A stretch of 50,527 nt of DNA from an uncultured Bacteroidales bacterium. Lineage in GTDB: Bacteria; Bacteroidota; Bacteroidia; Bacteroidales; UBA3663. Of this stretch, positions 17,189 to 25,618 are shown piece after piece (position 1 is the first letter of the stretch; each line of letters opens with the position of its first letter). Made by a program: the position numbers and the translations under genes. The notes under the pieces are model-generated. The model ran no database searches. It had not been told where the DNA came from and saw only the letters and a list, made by a program, of their open reading frames with translations. The stretch spans positions 1-50,527 of the forward strand of contig CALBPV010000042.1 in NCBI GenBank assembly GCA_937899265.1, in the 5' to 3' direction.

Positions 17189-17288
17189 TCTCGTTATCTC
17201 GATATTTCGTTATCTCGATATTTCGATATTTCGATATTTCGTTATTTCGATATTTCGAGGGGGGTGACGATATTTCGATATTTCGAGG
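17189..17288. repeat. 8-bp tandem repeat (TTTCGATA type)
   Basis: About eleven 8-nt units of TTTCGATA and close variants (TCTCGTTA, TCTCGATA, TTTCGTTA, TTTCGAGG) run in phase from 17189 to 17260 and resume at 17273-17288 after a short GC-rich interruption. The array fills the gap between the broken V-ATPase subunit I and the convergent DUF4919 gene. Confidence 0.85.
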
Positions 17289-17296
17289 GGCGGCTG

Positions 17297-17986
17297 TTAT
17301 TCCGAGTATTTTCGGTCATAGACGTTGCGGCAGGCGCTGAAGTCGAAGTAGAAACCCTGTTCGTCGTCGGCATTGGGTTTGACCTTGAGATATTCGACGG
17401 TGGGGGAGACGAGGGAGTCTTTCTCGACCTCAAGACCGAGGCGGTTGAGCACTTCATACTCGTGTTCGATGGAGATGACGTGGAACGCCGACTCGGGGGT
17501 TTCGCCGTCGCCTGACGAGATGATGACATCGAGGATGCCGTCCTGACGCAACTTCATCTGTCGCCACGTGGTGCTGTCGCCCAACTGGAGGGAGGCGATG
17601 CCGTAGGTCGAGATGGCGAGCAGGTCGAACGGATTGTCGTCGAGCACTGTCTGCGCCTGACGCCGGGCATCGGAACACAAACCCACTGTAGCTCCCGACT
17701 GAGCCATCCGTCGGCGGATGTCGAAGAGTTGCTGGTGTTCGCGCTGATAGGGGACGAAGTCCTCCTGGAGTGTGTAGCCGTAGTATAGGTTGCGGTATTC
17801 TTCGAGCGTGAGAGTGGAGTCGTTCTCAAGATAACGTTTCACCAGCGCAGGATAGTAGTTGGGGTGCTTCGGATTGAAGACCTTCTGGCGGATGTCGTTA
17901 TAGTTGGGAGCGGCGCTTTCCTGAGCCCAAAGGGCGGAACCCGTCACAAGAGCGAAAAGGATTAAAATCAGTCGTTTCATTCGCAA
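17297..17986 (-). CDS. DUF4919 family exported protein
   Basis: A 229-residue protein with a Sec signal peptide (RLILILFALVTGSALWAQ) and a body rich in helices and tyrosines (YNDIRQKVFNPKHPNYYPALVKRYLENDSTL). The pattern matches DUF4919, a Bacteroidota-only family without a known function, predicted to be periplasmic. It is the last gene of the Nif3-zinc ribbon-dnaB operon and starts 11 nt after the dnaB stop codon. Confidence 0.75.
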   Translation of the reverse strand: MRMKRLILILFALVTGSALWAQESAAPNYNDIRQKVFNPKHPNYYPALVKRYLENDSTLTLEEYRNLYYGYTLQEDFVPYQREHQQLFDIRRRMAQSGATVGLCSDARRQAQTVLDDNPFDLLAISTYGIASLQLGDSTTWRQMKLRQDGILDVIISSGDGETPESAFHVISIEHEYEVLNRLGLEVEKDSLVSPTVEYLKVKPNADDEQGFYFDFSACRNVYDRKYSE

Positions 17987-17997
17987 AGAAAAAATTG

Positions 17998-19596
17998 TCA
18001 GATGCGCATATCGTCGGTACCCATCATGCCCGAAGGACCGTAAGGACCGGTTCCGGTACCGTCGGCAAAGGGGTCGCTGTTGGGGAACTCGGCAGAGCCG
18101 TCGAGTTTGGAATCCATGATTTGTTCGCCGCTCTGCTTCTGGATCTCAGTGTCCTTCTTCTTGCGTCGCCGGCTCTCGAGCGGGTCACCCGAGGAGAGAT
18201 TCTGGAAGCGCACATATTCGCCGCGGAAACGGAGACGCACGTCGCCCACAGCACCGTTGCGGTGTTTGGCAATGATGATTTCGGCCAGGCCTCGCAGGTC
18301 GTTGCCGTGTTCGTCTTCGTAAATCTTGTAATACTCCGGGCGGTGGATGAAGAGCACCATATCGGCATCCTGCTCGATGGCACCCGATTCGCGGAGGTCG
18401 GAGAGCTGGGGACGTTTGCCGTCGCCCTGCCGCGACGAATCGCGGGTCTCGACACTGCGGTTGAGCTGGGAGAGGGCGAGGATGGGGATGTTGAGTTCCT
18501 TGGCCAAACCCTTGAGCGAACGTGAAATGGTGGAGACTTCCTGTTCGCGCGACTGGTAGGACATGCCCGACGCATTCATCAGCTGGAGGTAGTCAATCAT
18601 GATGCATTGCACGTTCTTCTCGCGCACCAAACGACGTGCTTTGGTTCGCAGTTCGAAGACCGAGAGCTGGGGCGTGTCATCGACATAGATTTTGGTTTCG
18701 GAGAGCACCTTGGTACGCGCTGTGAGCGAGGTGAGTTCGTCGGGCGAAAGTTTGCCGCTCTTGATTTTGCTGCCTTCAATCTCGCAGACGTTCTGAATGA
18801 GTCGGTTGACGAGCTGAAGGTTGGACATTTCGAGCGAGAAGATAGCCACAGGAGTCTGGTAATCGACCGCCATGTTTTTGCACATCGAGAGCGCAAAGGC
18901 TGTCTTGCCCATCGCCGGGCGGGCTGCAATGATGACGAGGTCGGATTTCTGCCAGCCTGATGTCATCGCATCGAGCTCCGTGAATCCCGTGGGAATACCG
19001 GTCATGCCCGACGTGTTGTGGGAAGCCTGTTCTATCTTTTCGATGGCTTCGGGAACAAGGCTCGAGATGGGCTGATAGTCCTTCTTGATATTGTTCTGCG
19101 AGAGCATGAAGAGCTGCGCCTCGGCGGCCTGCATCAATGCCGAGATGTCGGTCGTCTCGTCGAAGGCGTTGGCCTCGATGTTGCCGGCAAAGTTGATGAG
19201 GTCGCGTGCGAGGGCCTTCTGGACGATGATTTTGGAGTGATACTCGATGTGGGCTGCGGATGACACATTGCTGGTCAGCTGTGCGATATACACAGGACCA
19301 CCTACCTCGTCAAGGTTGCCTTCGAGCGCCAACTCATCCGTAACGGTGAGGATGTCGATGGGCTTTTGGTCCATTGCGAGTTTCTGGATGGCCTGATAGA
19401 TGAGCTGGTGACGATGGTCGTAGAAAATTTCGGGTTTGAGCAATTCGCTCACCTCCGAATAGGCGTCCTTTTCGAGCATGAGGGCACCCAGGACGACACA
19501 TTCCACATCTACCGCCTGAGGCTGCACCTTGCCGGCTACGGGCGTTGTCAGCGGTTCGGCCTTCTTTTTTCGACGGGGAGGAAGGGGTTCCGGCAT
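17998..19596 (-). CDS. dnaB: Replicative DNA helicase DnaB
   Basis: A 532-residue DnaB. The N-terminal collar domain (about 27-130, VECVVLGALMLEKDAY) precedes a RecA-like motor with Walker A ARPAMGKTA (225-233), Walker B CIMIDYLQLM and the LSQLNRSVE segment. No intein is present. The C-terminus has a family-variable tail (RRRKKKDTEIQ... and a Gly/Pro-rich end). It unwinds DNA ahead of the replication fork. The start overlaps the zinc-ribbon gene stop by one base (TAATG). Confidence 0.97.
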   Translation of the reverse strand: MPEPLPPRRKKKAEPLTTPVAGKVQPQAVDVECVVLGALMLEKDAYSEVSELLKPEIFYDHRHQLIYQAIQKLAMDQKPIDILTVTDELALEGNLDEVGGPVYIAQLTSNVSSAAHIEYHSKIIVQKALARDLINFAGNIEANAFDETTDISALMQAAEAQLFMLSQNNIKKDYQPISSLVPEAIEKIEQASHNTSGMTGIPTGFTELDAMTSGWQKSDLVIIAARPAMGKTAFALSMCKNMAVDYQTPVAIFSLEMSNLQLVNRLIQNVCEIEGSKIKSGKLSPDELTSLTARTKVLSETKIYVDDTPQLSVFELRTKARRLVREKNVQCIMIDYLQLMNASGMSYQSREQEVSTISRSLKGLAKELNIPILALSQLNRSVETRDSSRQGDGKRPQLSDLRESGAIEQDADMVLFIHRPEYYKIYEDEHGNDLRGLAEIIIAKHRNGAVGDVRLRFRGEYVRFQNLSSGDPLESRRRKKKDTEIQKQSGEQIMDSKLDGSAEFPNSDPFADGTGTGPYGPSGMMGTDDMRI

Positions 19597-20387
19597 TAGG
19601 TGAGCTGATTCAGGACACCCTTGCGGGGACGACGGATATTGTTCTCCTTGGCGAGGTCCTCGTCGATGAGGATGCGGCCGCAGTATTCACAGACGATAAT
19701 CTTCTTGTGCATCTTGACATCGACCTGACGCTGGGGCGTGATGCGGTTGAAGCAACCGCCGCAGGCTCCCTGTTCGATGGGCACGATGGCGAGACCGTTG
19801 AGTGCCTTCTTGTGGATACGCTTGAAGGAAGCCAGGAGTTTGGGGTCGATTGCGTTTTCGAGTTTCTTGGCTTTCTCGCGGAGCATCTCTTCCTCGTTGC
19901 GTGTCTCGGCAATGATTTCGTCGAGTTCGCCCTTCTTGATGTCGAGGTCGGTACGGCGGTCGTCGAGTTCGCGCATCGAGTCGTCGAGGTGCATCTGGAG
20001 GTTCTCAATCGTCTCCATGCTCTCGCGGATACGCTTGTTGGCGAGCTCGATTTCGAGGTTTTGATATTCGATTTCCTTGGTGAGGAACTCATACTCTTTG
20101 TTGTTCTTCACGTCATCTTGCTGACGGGTATATTGGTCGATGAGGGCCTCGGCTTTGGCGATGTTGTCCTGCATCTCCTTGATTTTGTTGTCGGCAGTTT
20201 CGATGTCAGCGCGGACGCGGGCCATGCGGGAGGTGAGGTCGTTGATGCCGTCTTCCATATCGGCTACTTCCTGAGGAAGTTCGCCGCGGAGGTTGCGGAT
20301 GCTGTCGATTTCCGACACATAGAGTTGCAACTTGTAGAGGTTGCCGAGCTTTTCGGGAATGGAAAAGTCTTTGTCTGATTTAGCCAT
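19596..20387 (-). CDS. Coiled-coil zinc-ribbon protein (C4-type, zf-RING_7-like)
   Basis: A 263-residue protein with a long antiparallel coiled coil (about 15-190) followed by a four-cysteine zinc ribbon (Cys209, Cys212, Cys233, Cys236; CGGC...CEYC). This is the widely conserved bacterial zinc-ribbon family usually found next to Nif3-like genes; a nucleic-acid role is proposed but not proven. A much longer open frame exists upstream, but the ATG at 20387 is the natural start because the upstream part is Nif3 read in another frame. It couples to dnaB by a 1-nt overlap. Confidence 0.88.
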   Translation of the reverse strand: MAKSDKDFSIPEKLGNLYKLQLYVSEIDSIRNLRGELPQEVADMEDGINDLTSRMARVRADIETADNKIKEMQDNIAKAEALIDQYTRQQDDVKNNKEYEFLTKEIEYQNLEIELANKRIRESMETIENLQMHLDDSMRELDDRRTDLDIKKGELDEIIAETRNEEEMLREKAKKLENAIDPKLLASFKRIHKKALNGLAIVPIEQGACGGCFNRITPQRQVDVKMHKKIIVCEYCGRILIDEDLAKENNIRRPRKGVLNQLT

Positions 20388-20437
20388 AATTTTATTGAAT
20401 ATTGAATGTTTTGAAATATTGTTTCGGATTGGGGGGC

Positions 20438-21244
20438 TCAATCGACACGCACGGGATTGGCGGGTTGTCGTGTAATCTGCACGTCGGCCTCGGGGAAGGC
20501 CTTGAGGATGATGTCGCGCAGCAGGTTGCAGGTGAACTGCTCTGTCTCGTAGTGTCCGGCCTCGACGATGAGGAGATCGGGATGGCCGAAGAAGGGATGG
20601 TAGCCCACTTCCCCCGTGAGGAAAGCATCGGCTTTGCGACGGAGGGCGGCAGAGATGAAACTTCCGCCGGCACCGCCGCAGAGAGCCACCCTGCGGACGG
20701 GATGTCCTGTCACGTTGTGCTTCACCACCGGGCAGTGGAATTTCTCCTTCACGAGGTCGATGAACGCCTTTTCGCCGAGAGGTTCCTCCAGTTCGCCCAT
20801 GAGGCCGCTGCCGCAACCTTTGGCCTGCTCAGGGCTCATACCTGCCGTGCGTTCGTCGGGCAGGGCTTCGAGCGGAGAGAGTTTCTTCAGCCCCAGGACT
20901 TCGGCCATACGGTAGTTGACACCTCCGGCGGCGTTGTCGAGATTGGTGTGGGCGGCATAGAGGCTGATGTCGGCCCGGATAGCAGCCATCACGGTCCGCG
21001 ACACATAGTCACGCGGAGTAATCTTGCGCAGCGGACGGAAGATGAGGGGATGGTGGGAGACGATGATACCGGCACCCAGTTGGCGGGCTTCGGCTACGGT
21101 GTCTTCGGTCACGTCGAGGGCCACCAGAATGCGCCCGACTTCCCGGTCGGGGTCGCCGCACTGGATACCTGCGTTGTCGTAATCCTCTTGCAGCTGGAGG
21201 GGAGCAATGGCCTCGATGGCCCGGGCGATGTCGTTGACTGTCAT
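20438..21244 (-). CDS. Nif3-like dinuclear-metal-centre protein (DUF34)
   Basis: The 268-residue protein has the Nif3/YbgI fold markers: SHHPLIF (His64-His65), AHTNLDNAAGG and, near the end, VEAGHYETEQ, which supply the two-metal site of a hexameric ring. It lacks the CutA-like insertion of the longer YqfO forms. The family may act as a GTP cyclohydrolase-like or metal-dependent hydrolase; the in vivo reaction is debated. It is the first protein gene of the operon, 23 nt downstream of a structured RNA element, and its mRNA would start about 170 nt upstream. Confidence 0.9.
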   Translation of the reverse strand: MTVNDIARAIEAIAPLQLQEDYDNAGIQCGDPDREVGRILVALDVTEDTVAEARQLGAGIIVSHHPLIFRPLRKITPRDYVSRTVMAAIRADISLYAAHTNLDNAAGGVNYRMAEVLGLKKLSPLEALPDERTAGMSPEQAKGCGSGLMGELEEPLGEKAFIDLVKEKFHCPVVKHNVTGHPVRRVALCGGAGGSFISAALRRKADAFLTGEVGYHPFFGHPDLLIVEAGHYETEQFTCNLLRDIILKAFPEADVQITRQPANPVRVD

Positions 21245-21267
21245 ATACCTATTTTAAAATAATAAAG

Positions 21268-21415
21268 CCATACACGCATCCTCTTCTTCCGGCTGACCCG
21301 AGGGCGCCAATCGCAGGGATTGTCGCTCAGGTCGCTTCTCGTCAAGCCGAGTGCATCAGACCCGACGGGAGGACATTTGTATGGTTGCGGTTGTCTCGGT
21401 TTCTCCGAAAAACCG
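21268..21415 (-). ncRNA. Structured RNA or long structured leader upstream of the Nif3-dnaB operon
   Basis: A strong promoter (21420-21451) would start a minus-strand transcript here. The first segment folds as CGGTTT / AAACCG (21397-21415). Then a closing helix CCATACA (21378-21384) with TGTATGG (21268-21274), extended by TCCTC / GAGGA, encloses a hairpin GACC-GAG-CAATC with GATTG-CTC-GGTC. The closing helix is followed by a U-rich run (CTTTATTATTTT), so a free RNA of about 150 nt is possible. A long helix closing a bubble and an apical hairpin recalls 6S RNA, but no sequence signature proves that. A cis leader of nif3 is the alternative. Confidence 0.5.
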
Positions 21416-21419
21416 TGGG

Positions 21420-21451
21420 CAAAGATACGGCTTTTTGGCGAGAAAACCAAA
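21420..21451 (-). promoter_or_regulatory. Strong promoter before the structured RNA and Nif3 operon
   Basis: On the minus strand TTTG (21448-21451), 20 nt, then TATCTTTG (21420-21427): a perfect Bacteroidota promoter, 176 nt upstream of the nif3 start codon. Confidence 0.85.
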
Positions 21452-21472
21452 TAATTTATGATTTTTTTTGCT

Positions 21473-22033
21473 TTAATCGACCGTTTCAGCGGCATCGAGG
21501 TCCAAAAGGCCGTCCGGAAGTTGCATTCTGACGGTCTTTTCGTCGTCGTCGATGTCGAGGATGAGGTCGTCGGCGGCGGGCACCATGAGCTCCTCGCCGT
21601 TGTGGTCGATGATGAAGAGCAGATTGGCCGTCTGGCTGTCCACCCGGAGAATTTTGCCCAGCGGTCCGGCCTGGGAGTCGATGACGCTGTAGCCCACGAG
21701 CGGGAGTTCTTCCTCGGGATTTACGCTGTCGTATTCGCGGGCTTCCTCGGGAGAGAAACAACGGCGGTCGAACCAGAGATTGCGGCCCACAAAGAAGCGT
21801 GCTTTCTCTTCGGTGGGCACGTCGTCGAAGGTGAGCAAGGCGGTCGTGTGGTTCTGTTGCCGGCATTGGCTGATGAAGAAGGGCACGAAGATGCCGTCCA
21901 CCTCGCAGACGAGGTACGGACAGTGCTCCGTTTCCCAAAACACGGGATTGTCGATTTGGACCGTCAGTTCGCCGTTGAGGCCGTGGGTATGGGTGACGCG
22001 TCCTACGGGGATGAGTTGCGATTGTTCGAGCAT
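21473..22033 (-). CDS. rimM: Ribosome maturation factor RimM
   Basis: A 186-residue RimM: the N-terminal domain opens with IPVGRVTHTHGLNGELTV, and the C-terminal PRC-barrel has LPLVGYSVID and GEELMVPAADDLI. It binds ribosomal protein S19 and helps mature the 30S head. The start codon overlaps the murA stop by one base (TGATG). It ends a four-gene operon of DUF4837, PdxA-like, MurA and RimM. Confidence 0.93.
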   Translation of the reverse strand: MLEQSQLIPVGRVTHTHGLNGELTVQIDNPVFWETEHCPYLVCEVDGIFVPFFISQCRQQNHTTALLTFDDVPTEEKARFFVGRNLWFDRRCFSPEEAREYDSVNPEEELPLVGYSVIDSQAGPLGKILRVDSQTANLLFIIDHNGEELMVPAADDLILDIDDDEKTVRMQLPDGLLDLDAAETVD

Positions 22034-23349
22034 CAGTCTTCAGTACGTGTGATACGTGCGCCTATGGCATTGAGTCGTCCGTCGATGTTCTCGTAGCCGC
22101 GGTCGATTTGTTCGATGTTCATGATGCGAGATGTTCCCTCGGCGCTCATGGCGGCAATAAGCAGGGCTATGCCCGCACGGATGTCGGGCGACGACATGTT
22201 GTTGTGGCGCAGGTTGTATTGGTGGTCTATGCCGATGACGGTAGCGCGGTGGGGGTCGCAGAGGATAATCTGTGCACCCATGTTGATGAGCTTATCGACA
22301 AAGAAGAGGCGCGACTCGAACATCTTCTGGTGGATGAGCACTGCACCCCGGGCCTGAGTGGCTGTGACGAGCAACACCGACAGCAAGTCGGGCGTGAGGC
22401 CCGGCCAGGGAGCGTCGGAGATGTTCATGATGGAGCCGTCGATGAACGATTCTATGGTGTAGTGGTCGTGACGCGGGATGTAGAGGTCGTCGCCGCGCTG
22501 TTCGACGGTGATGCCAAGATGGCGGAAAGCATCGGGAATGATGCCGAGGTCGGGTACGGAGACATCTTTGACGGTAATCTCCGAACCGGTCATAGCGGCC
22601 ATGCCGATGAAAGAGCCCACTTCAATCATGTCGGGCAGGAGTGTGTGTTCGGCTCCTCCCAGATGCTCCACGCCGGTGATGTGGAGCAGGTTCGAGCCGA
22701 TGCCTTCGATGAGTGCCCCCATCGAGACGAGCATTTTGCAGAGTTGCTGGATGTAGGGTTCGCAGGCCGCGTTGTAGATGGTGGTCGTGCCGGGGGTGAG
22801 GACAGCTGTCATGATGATGTTGGCCGTACCGGTGACGGAGGCTTCGTCCAGCAGCATGTAGGCTCCCTTGAGGCCCTCGCGGGGTGCTGTGATGCGGTAG
22901 AGGTATTCTTCGGGCGCATACTCGAAGCGGGCACCGAGTTTCCGGAGTCCGATGAAATGGGTGTCCAGACGGCGCCGTCCTATCTTGTCGCCTCCGGGCT
23001 GGGGCAGAACGGCGTGACCGAAGCGGCAGAGCAGCGGGCCGAGAATCATCACCGAGCCGCGCAGGGAGGCGGTACGTTTGCGGAAATCGGCGCTGTTGAG
23101 GTAACTCTCGTCGAGGTTCCGAGCCCGGAAGGAGAATTTGCCTTTGGAGAGATGATGCACCTCGACCCCCATCTGCCGGAACAGCTCGATGAGGTTGAGC
23201 ACATCGAGAATCTCGGGCAGGTTGTCGATGGTGACGGTTTCGGAAGTGAGGAGTGTGGCACACAGCACTTCCAACGCTTCGTTTTTGGCTCCCAGTGGAC
23301 GGATGTCGCCCTGCAGGCGATGTCCGCCTTCGATAATGAAACTGCTCAT
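22033..23349 (-). CDS. murA: UDP-N-acetylglucosamine 1-carboxyvinyltransferase MurA (Cys-to-Asp form)
   Basis: The 438-residue protein is an EPSP-synthase-fold MurA that starts peptidoglycan precursor synthesis by adding enolpyruvyl to UDP-GlcNAc. Lys22-Asn23 (GAKNEAL) and the late DIRAGIALLIAAM segment are conserved. The loop that carries the catalytic Cys in E. coli (GGC-IGARP) reads GGDKIGRRR here, with Asp121 in place of Cys. Such Asp forms, known from mycobacteria and Chlamydia, work but cannot be alkylated by fosfomycin. It overlaps the PdxA-like gene by 4 nt (ATGA) and rimM by 1 nt. Confidence 0.93.
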   Translation of the reverse strand: MSSFIIEGGHRLQGDIRPLGAKNEALEVLCATLLTSETVTIDNLPEILDVLNLIELFRQMGVEVHHLSKGKFSFRARNLDESYLNSADFRKRTASLRGSVMILGPLLCRFGHAVLPQPGGDKIGRRRLDTHFIGLRKLGARFEYAPEEYLYRITAPREGLKGAYMLLDEASVTGTANIIMTAVLTPGTTTIYNAACEPYIQQLCKMLVSMGALIEGIGSNLLHITGVEHLGGAEHTLLPDMIEVGSFIGMAAMTGSEITVKDVSVPDLGIIPDAFRHLGITVEQRGDDLYIPRHDHYTIESFIDGSIMNISDAPWPGLTPDLLSVLLVTATQARGAVLIHQKMFESRLFFVDKLINMGAQIILCDPHRATVIGIDHQYNLRHNNMSSPDIRAGIALLIAAMSAEGTSRIMNIEQIDRGYENIDGRLNAIGARITRTED

Positions 23350-24386
23350 TCTTCGTCTTCGGATTTGGAGAGGTCGAGTTTAACATCGTCGCGACCCTTC
23401 GGAATCCATTGTTTTTCGAGGGGGTGACGGGTGGCTTGGGCAAAGGCTCTGCGGTTTCTGCAGATATCGATGCCGGCAAAGATGGCCTGACGGAAGGGAA
23501 CCTCGTTGGCGATGCCCTGACCTGCAATGTCGTAGCTGATGGGAATGATGGGGTAGGTGATGGCGAGCGGCAGACCCGACACGAAGCCGTAGGTGTAGTC
23601 CTTGTCCTGTGCTCCGAGCAAGGTGTAGCGTTCCTTCTCGCTGTCGATGAAGACCACAGCGTCGTAGTGTTGCCACAAGCCCTGTTCGACAAAGGCTGCG
23701 GGCTCGAAGGGACCGAACGCCATCACGTGATTCTCGCGCAGTTCGTTGAGTCTGGAGGCCAGTTTCCGGGAGGGAGAGAGTACGGCGATGTGGGGTTCGA
23801 TGAAACGGAACGAACGTCGCAGCTGGGTGTTGATGTTGCGGATGTCGGCCACGATGTTTTCCTGTTCGATGCCTTCGCCCAGTTCGGTCGAAGCTTCGGA
23901 GGTGTGGAGGGCGATGGTGCGCAGGTTGCCGTTGACAATCCATCCGAACGACGTTTCCTCGGTGCCCATTACGCGGTGGGCAAACTCACAGAGCGCGTTG
24001 CTCTCGAGGTCGTTGTCGAGATTGCCGGGCGCGGTCACCAGCAGGTCTATCTTGTGACGGCTGTGGGCCTGGAAGGCGGCAGTCAGCGAGTCGGCTTCGG
24101 CACGGAGGGCATCTTCGGTCTGTTGTCCCCATTCTACGGTGAGGTTTTTGCCCACGCTGAGGTCCACCAGATTCACGCGTCCGTCGATGGCGTCATCGAC
24201 GCTGTTGATGATGTTGAGCGGGAAAGGCTCCAGCTGGAATTTGGCGATGAGCTGTTCCACCACCTGGGCCGAGCCGAAGATGACGGGAGTACAGAATTCG
24301 AGGATTTCGGGCGACTGCATGGTCTTGAGTATCAGTTCGTAGCCGATACCGTTGATGTCTCCCTGGGTGATACCTATTTTTATCAT
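23346..24386 (-). CDS. pdxA: PdxA-family protein with an altered active site
   Basis: The 346-residue protein has the PdxA fold pattern: GDINGIGYE (9-17), LLVTAPGNL (115-123) and YDIAGQGIANE (285-295). PdxA oxidises 4-hydroxythreonine phosphate in vitamin B6 synthesis, using a metal held by three histidines. Here the usual GHTE and YHDQG motifs are not recognisable: the latter region reads FIDSEKERY (246-254), and the region around 132-142 has only FAHRVMG. An in-frame TTG start lies 18 nt upstream, but the ATG at 24386 begins at the conserved MIKIGITQGD. It could be a diverged enzyme with another substrate, or one branch of Bacteroidales PdxA. Operon with DUF4837, murA and rimM. Confidence 0.75.
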   Translation of the reverse strand: MIKIGITQGDINGIGYELILKTMQSPEILEFCTPVIFGSAQVVEQLIAKFQLEPFPLNIINSVDDAIDGRVNLVDLSVGKNLTVEWGQQTEDALRAEADSLTAAFQAHSRHKIDLLVTAPGNLDNDLESNALCEFAHRVMGTEETSFGWIVNGNLRTIALHTSEASTELGEGIEQENIVADIRNINTQLRRSFRFIEPHIAVLSPSRKLASRLNELRENHVMAFGPFEPAAFVEQGLWQHYDAVVFIDSEKERYTLLGAQDKDYTYGFVSGLPLAITYPIIPISYDIAGQGIANEVPFRQAIFAGIDICRNRRAFAQATRHPLEKQWIPKGRDDVKLDLSKSEDEE

Positions 24387-24408
24387 TTTATTTGTAGTCG
24401 GCAAGGGG

Positions 24409-25452
24409 TTAGAGGGTTACTTCAATCTCGGGCAATTTGTTGTCGGTGGGGAGGCGGAGCGTCCAGAGCGAGGCTTCGAGATTGCGCAGCAGGACACGTT
24501 TCGAGTCGTTGGGGGCATAGCAGAATCCCTCGGCAAAAACCACGCGGCGGTTCACTTCGTCCAGCCGGATGTGGCAAATGAAGGGACCTGCCATCAGTCC
24601 GTTCTCCATTCTCCACATACCGCGCAGTTCGCCCACATACTTTCCGCCCACGGAGAGGGCTTTGTACTCGGGGAGTACGACTTTCTTGTTGGTGGTCATG
24701 TAGGAGCCGTCGATGCCGCCTTCGATGTTGGCACGCATCACAGAGTCGCGCACGGCCACAGCGCCTTCGAGGGTGAAGATGTTCTGGTCGGTGTAGGGGA
24801 TGCTATAGACCACGAGATGGCTCTCTTTGGACATTCCGTTGTCGGTGCACCAGAAGAATGCCGAGTCGGCAGCCCCCACGCCGGGATATTTGAAGTAGTC
24901 CGGGATGAGCATTGTGACGTTCTGCAACTTGAGCAGACGTTCGCCCTGGGTGCGGTTGTGGTCTTTGTCGAGCACCGTCTCGATGCGCCGGTTGAGTTCG
25001 TTGCGAACATAAATGCTGCGCAGGCTTTCCTGCAGTTGCGGCAGGTAGGCGGCCAGCGTGTCGGTCGTCTTGGCGTGGGCATTGACGATGACCTGATGCA
25101 GGGCGTAGGCATCCCTTTCGGTCTTGACAACCGGGGCGGCTGCATTCTGGGCATCGATATCGACGGTGAACACATTGGTCACAATCTTGATGACCGACGA
25201 CCGGAAGTTTTCGGGCGTGAGGTAACGCAGACGGAAATATGCGTCGCCGTTGGGGGTGCACTCCATCGGGTATTCGAAAATCATCCGTATCGAGTCGTCC
25301 AGCGCGGTGCCTCTCAGTTCTTCGGGCATCACTACGTAGAGCTCATAGGGTGCGCCCGACGATTCGGGCATCACGATTTCGCTCAGACTTTTCTTGCAGC
25401 CCGTGAGGACTGTCATTGCCACAAGGGCTATAGCAAAAAAGAGTTGTTTCAT
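24409..25452 (-). CDS. DUF4837 family lipoprotein
   Basis: The 347-residue protein has a lipoprotein signal with lipobox LTGC (Cys19) and the body of DUF4837, a Bacteroidota family without known function (SGAPYELYVVMPEELRG near the start; RGMWRMENGLMAGPF late). The ATG at 25452 is chosen because it begins the signal peptide; the 15 codons upstream in frame are promoter region. It is the first gene of the operon with the PdxA-like gene, murA and rimM, 22 nt before the second gene. Confidence 0.85.
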   Translation of the reverse strand: MKQLFFAIALVAMTVLTGCKKSLSEIVMPESSGAPYELYVVMPEELRGTALDDSIRMIFEYPMECTPNGDAYFRLRYLTPENFRSSVIKIVTNVFTVDIDAQNAAAPVVKTERDAYALHQVIVNAHAKTTDTLAAYLPQLQESLRSIYVRNELNRRIETVLDKDHNRTQGERLLKLQNVTMLIPDYFKYPGVGAADSAFFWCTDNGMSKESHLVVYSIPYTDQNIFTLEGAVAVRDSVMRANIEGGIDGSYMTTNKKVVLPEYKALSVGGKYVGELRGMWRMENGLMAGPFICHIRLDEVNRRVVFAEGFCYAPNDSKRVLLRNLEASLWTLRLPTDNKLPEIEVTL

Positions 25453-25494
25453 TTTTTTGTTCGAATATGACTTCAAAGTCGGTTTATTTTGCTG

Positions 25495-25526
25495 CAAATA
25501 TACGAAAAATATTTGTTTTCGGCAAC
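25495..25526 (-). promoter_or_regulatory. Promoter of the DUF4837-pdxA-murA-rimM operon
   Basis: On the minus strand GTTG (25523-25526), 20 nt, then TATATTTG (25495-25502), 42 nt before the start codon. Confidence 0.75.
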
Positions 25527-25562
25527 TTTTGGCTCAAAAAAATGAATCTCGGGCCGTTCTTT

Positions 25563-25594
25563 TTTGGCTGAATGAAAAAAATAGGCTATATTTG
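25563..25594 (+). promoter_or_regulatory. Promoter of the EEP-family gene
   Basis: TTTG (25563-25566), 20 nt, TATATTTG (25587-25594), then 24 nt to the ATG at 25619. It is divergent from the DUF4837 promoter. Confidence 0.85.
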
Positions 25595-25618
25595 CCGTCG
25601 GAATTTGTGTTTTTTTCT

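Noticed and set aside
17162..17290. CRISPR array at the short repeats
   Set aside because: Units of 8 bp follow each other without spacers and there are no cas genes.
21268..21384. Bacterial SRP (4.5S) RNA, suggested by GGTCAG followed by CCGGAAG on the minus strand
   Set aside because: The GGAA is not in an apical tetraloop and the downstream pairing strand of SRP domain IV is missing.
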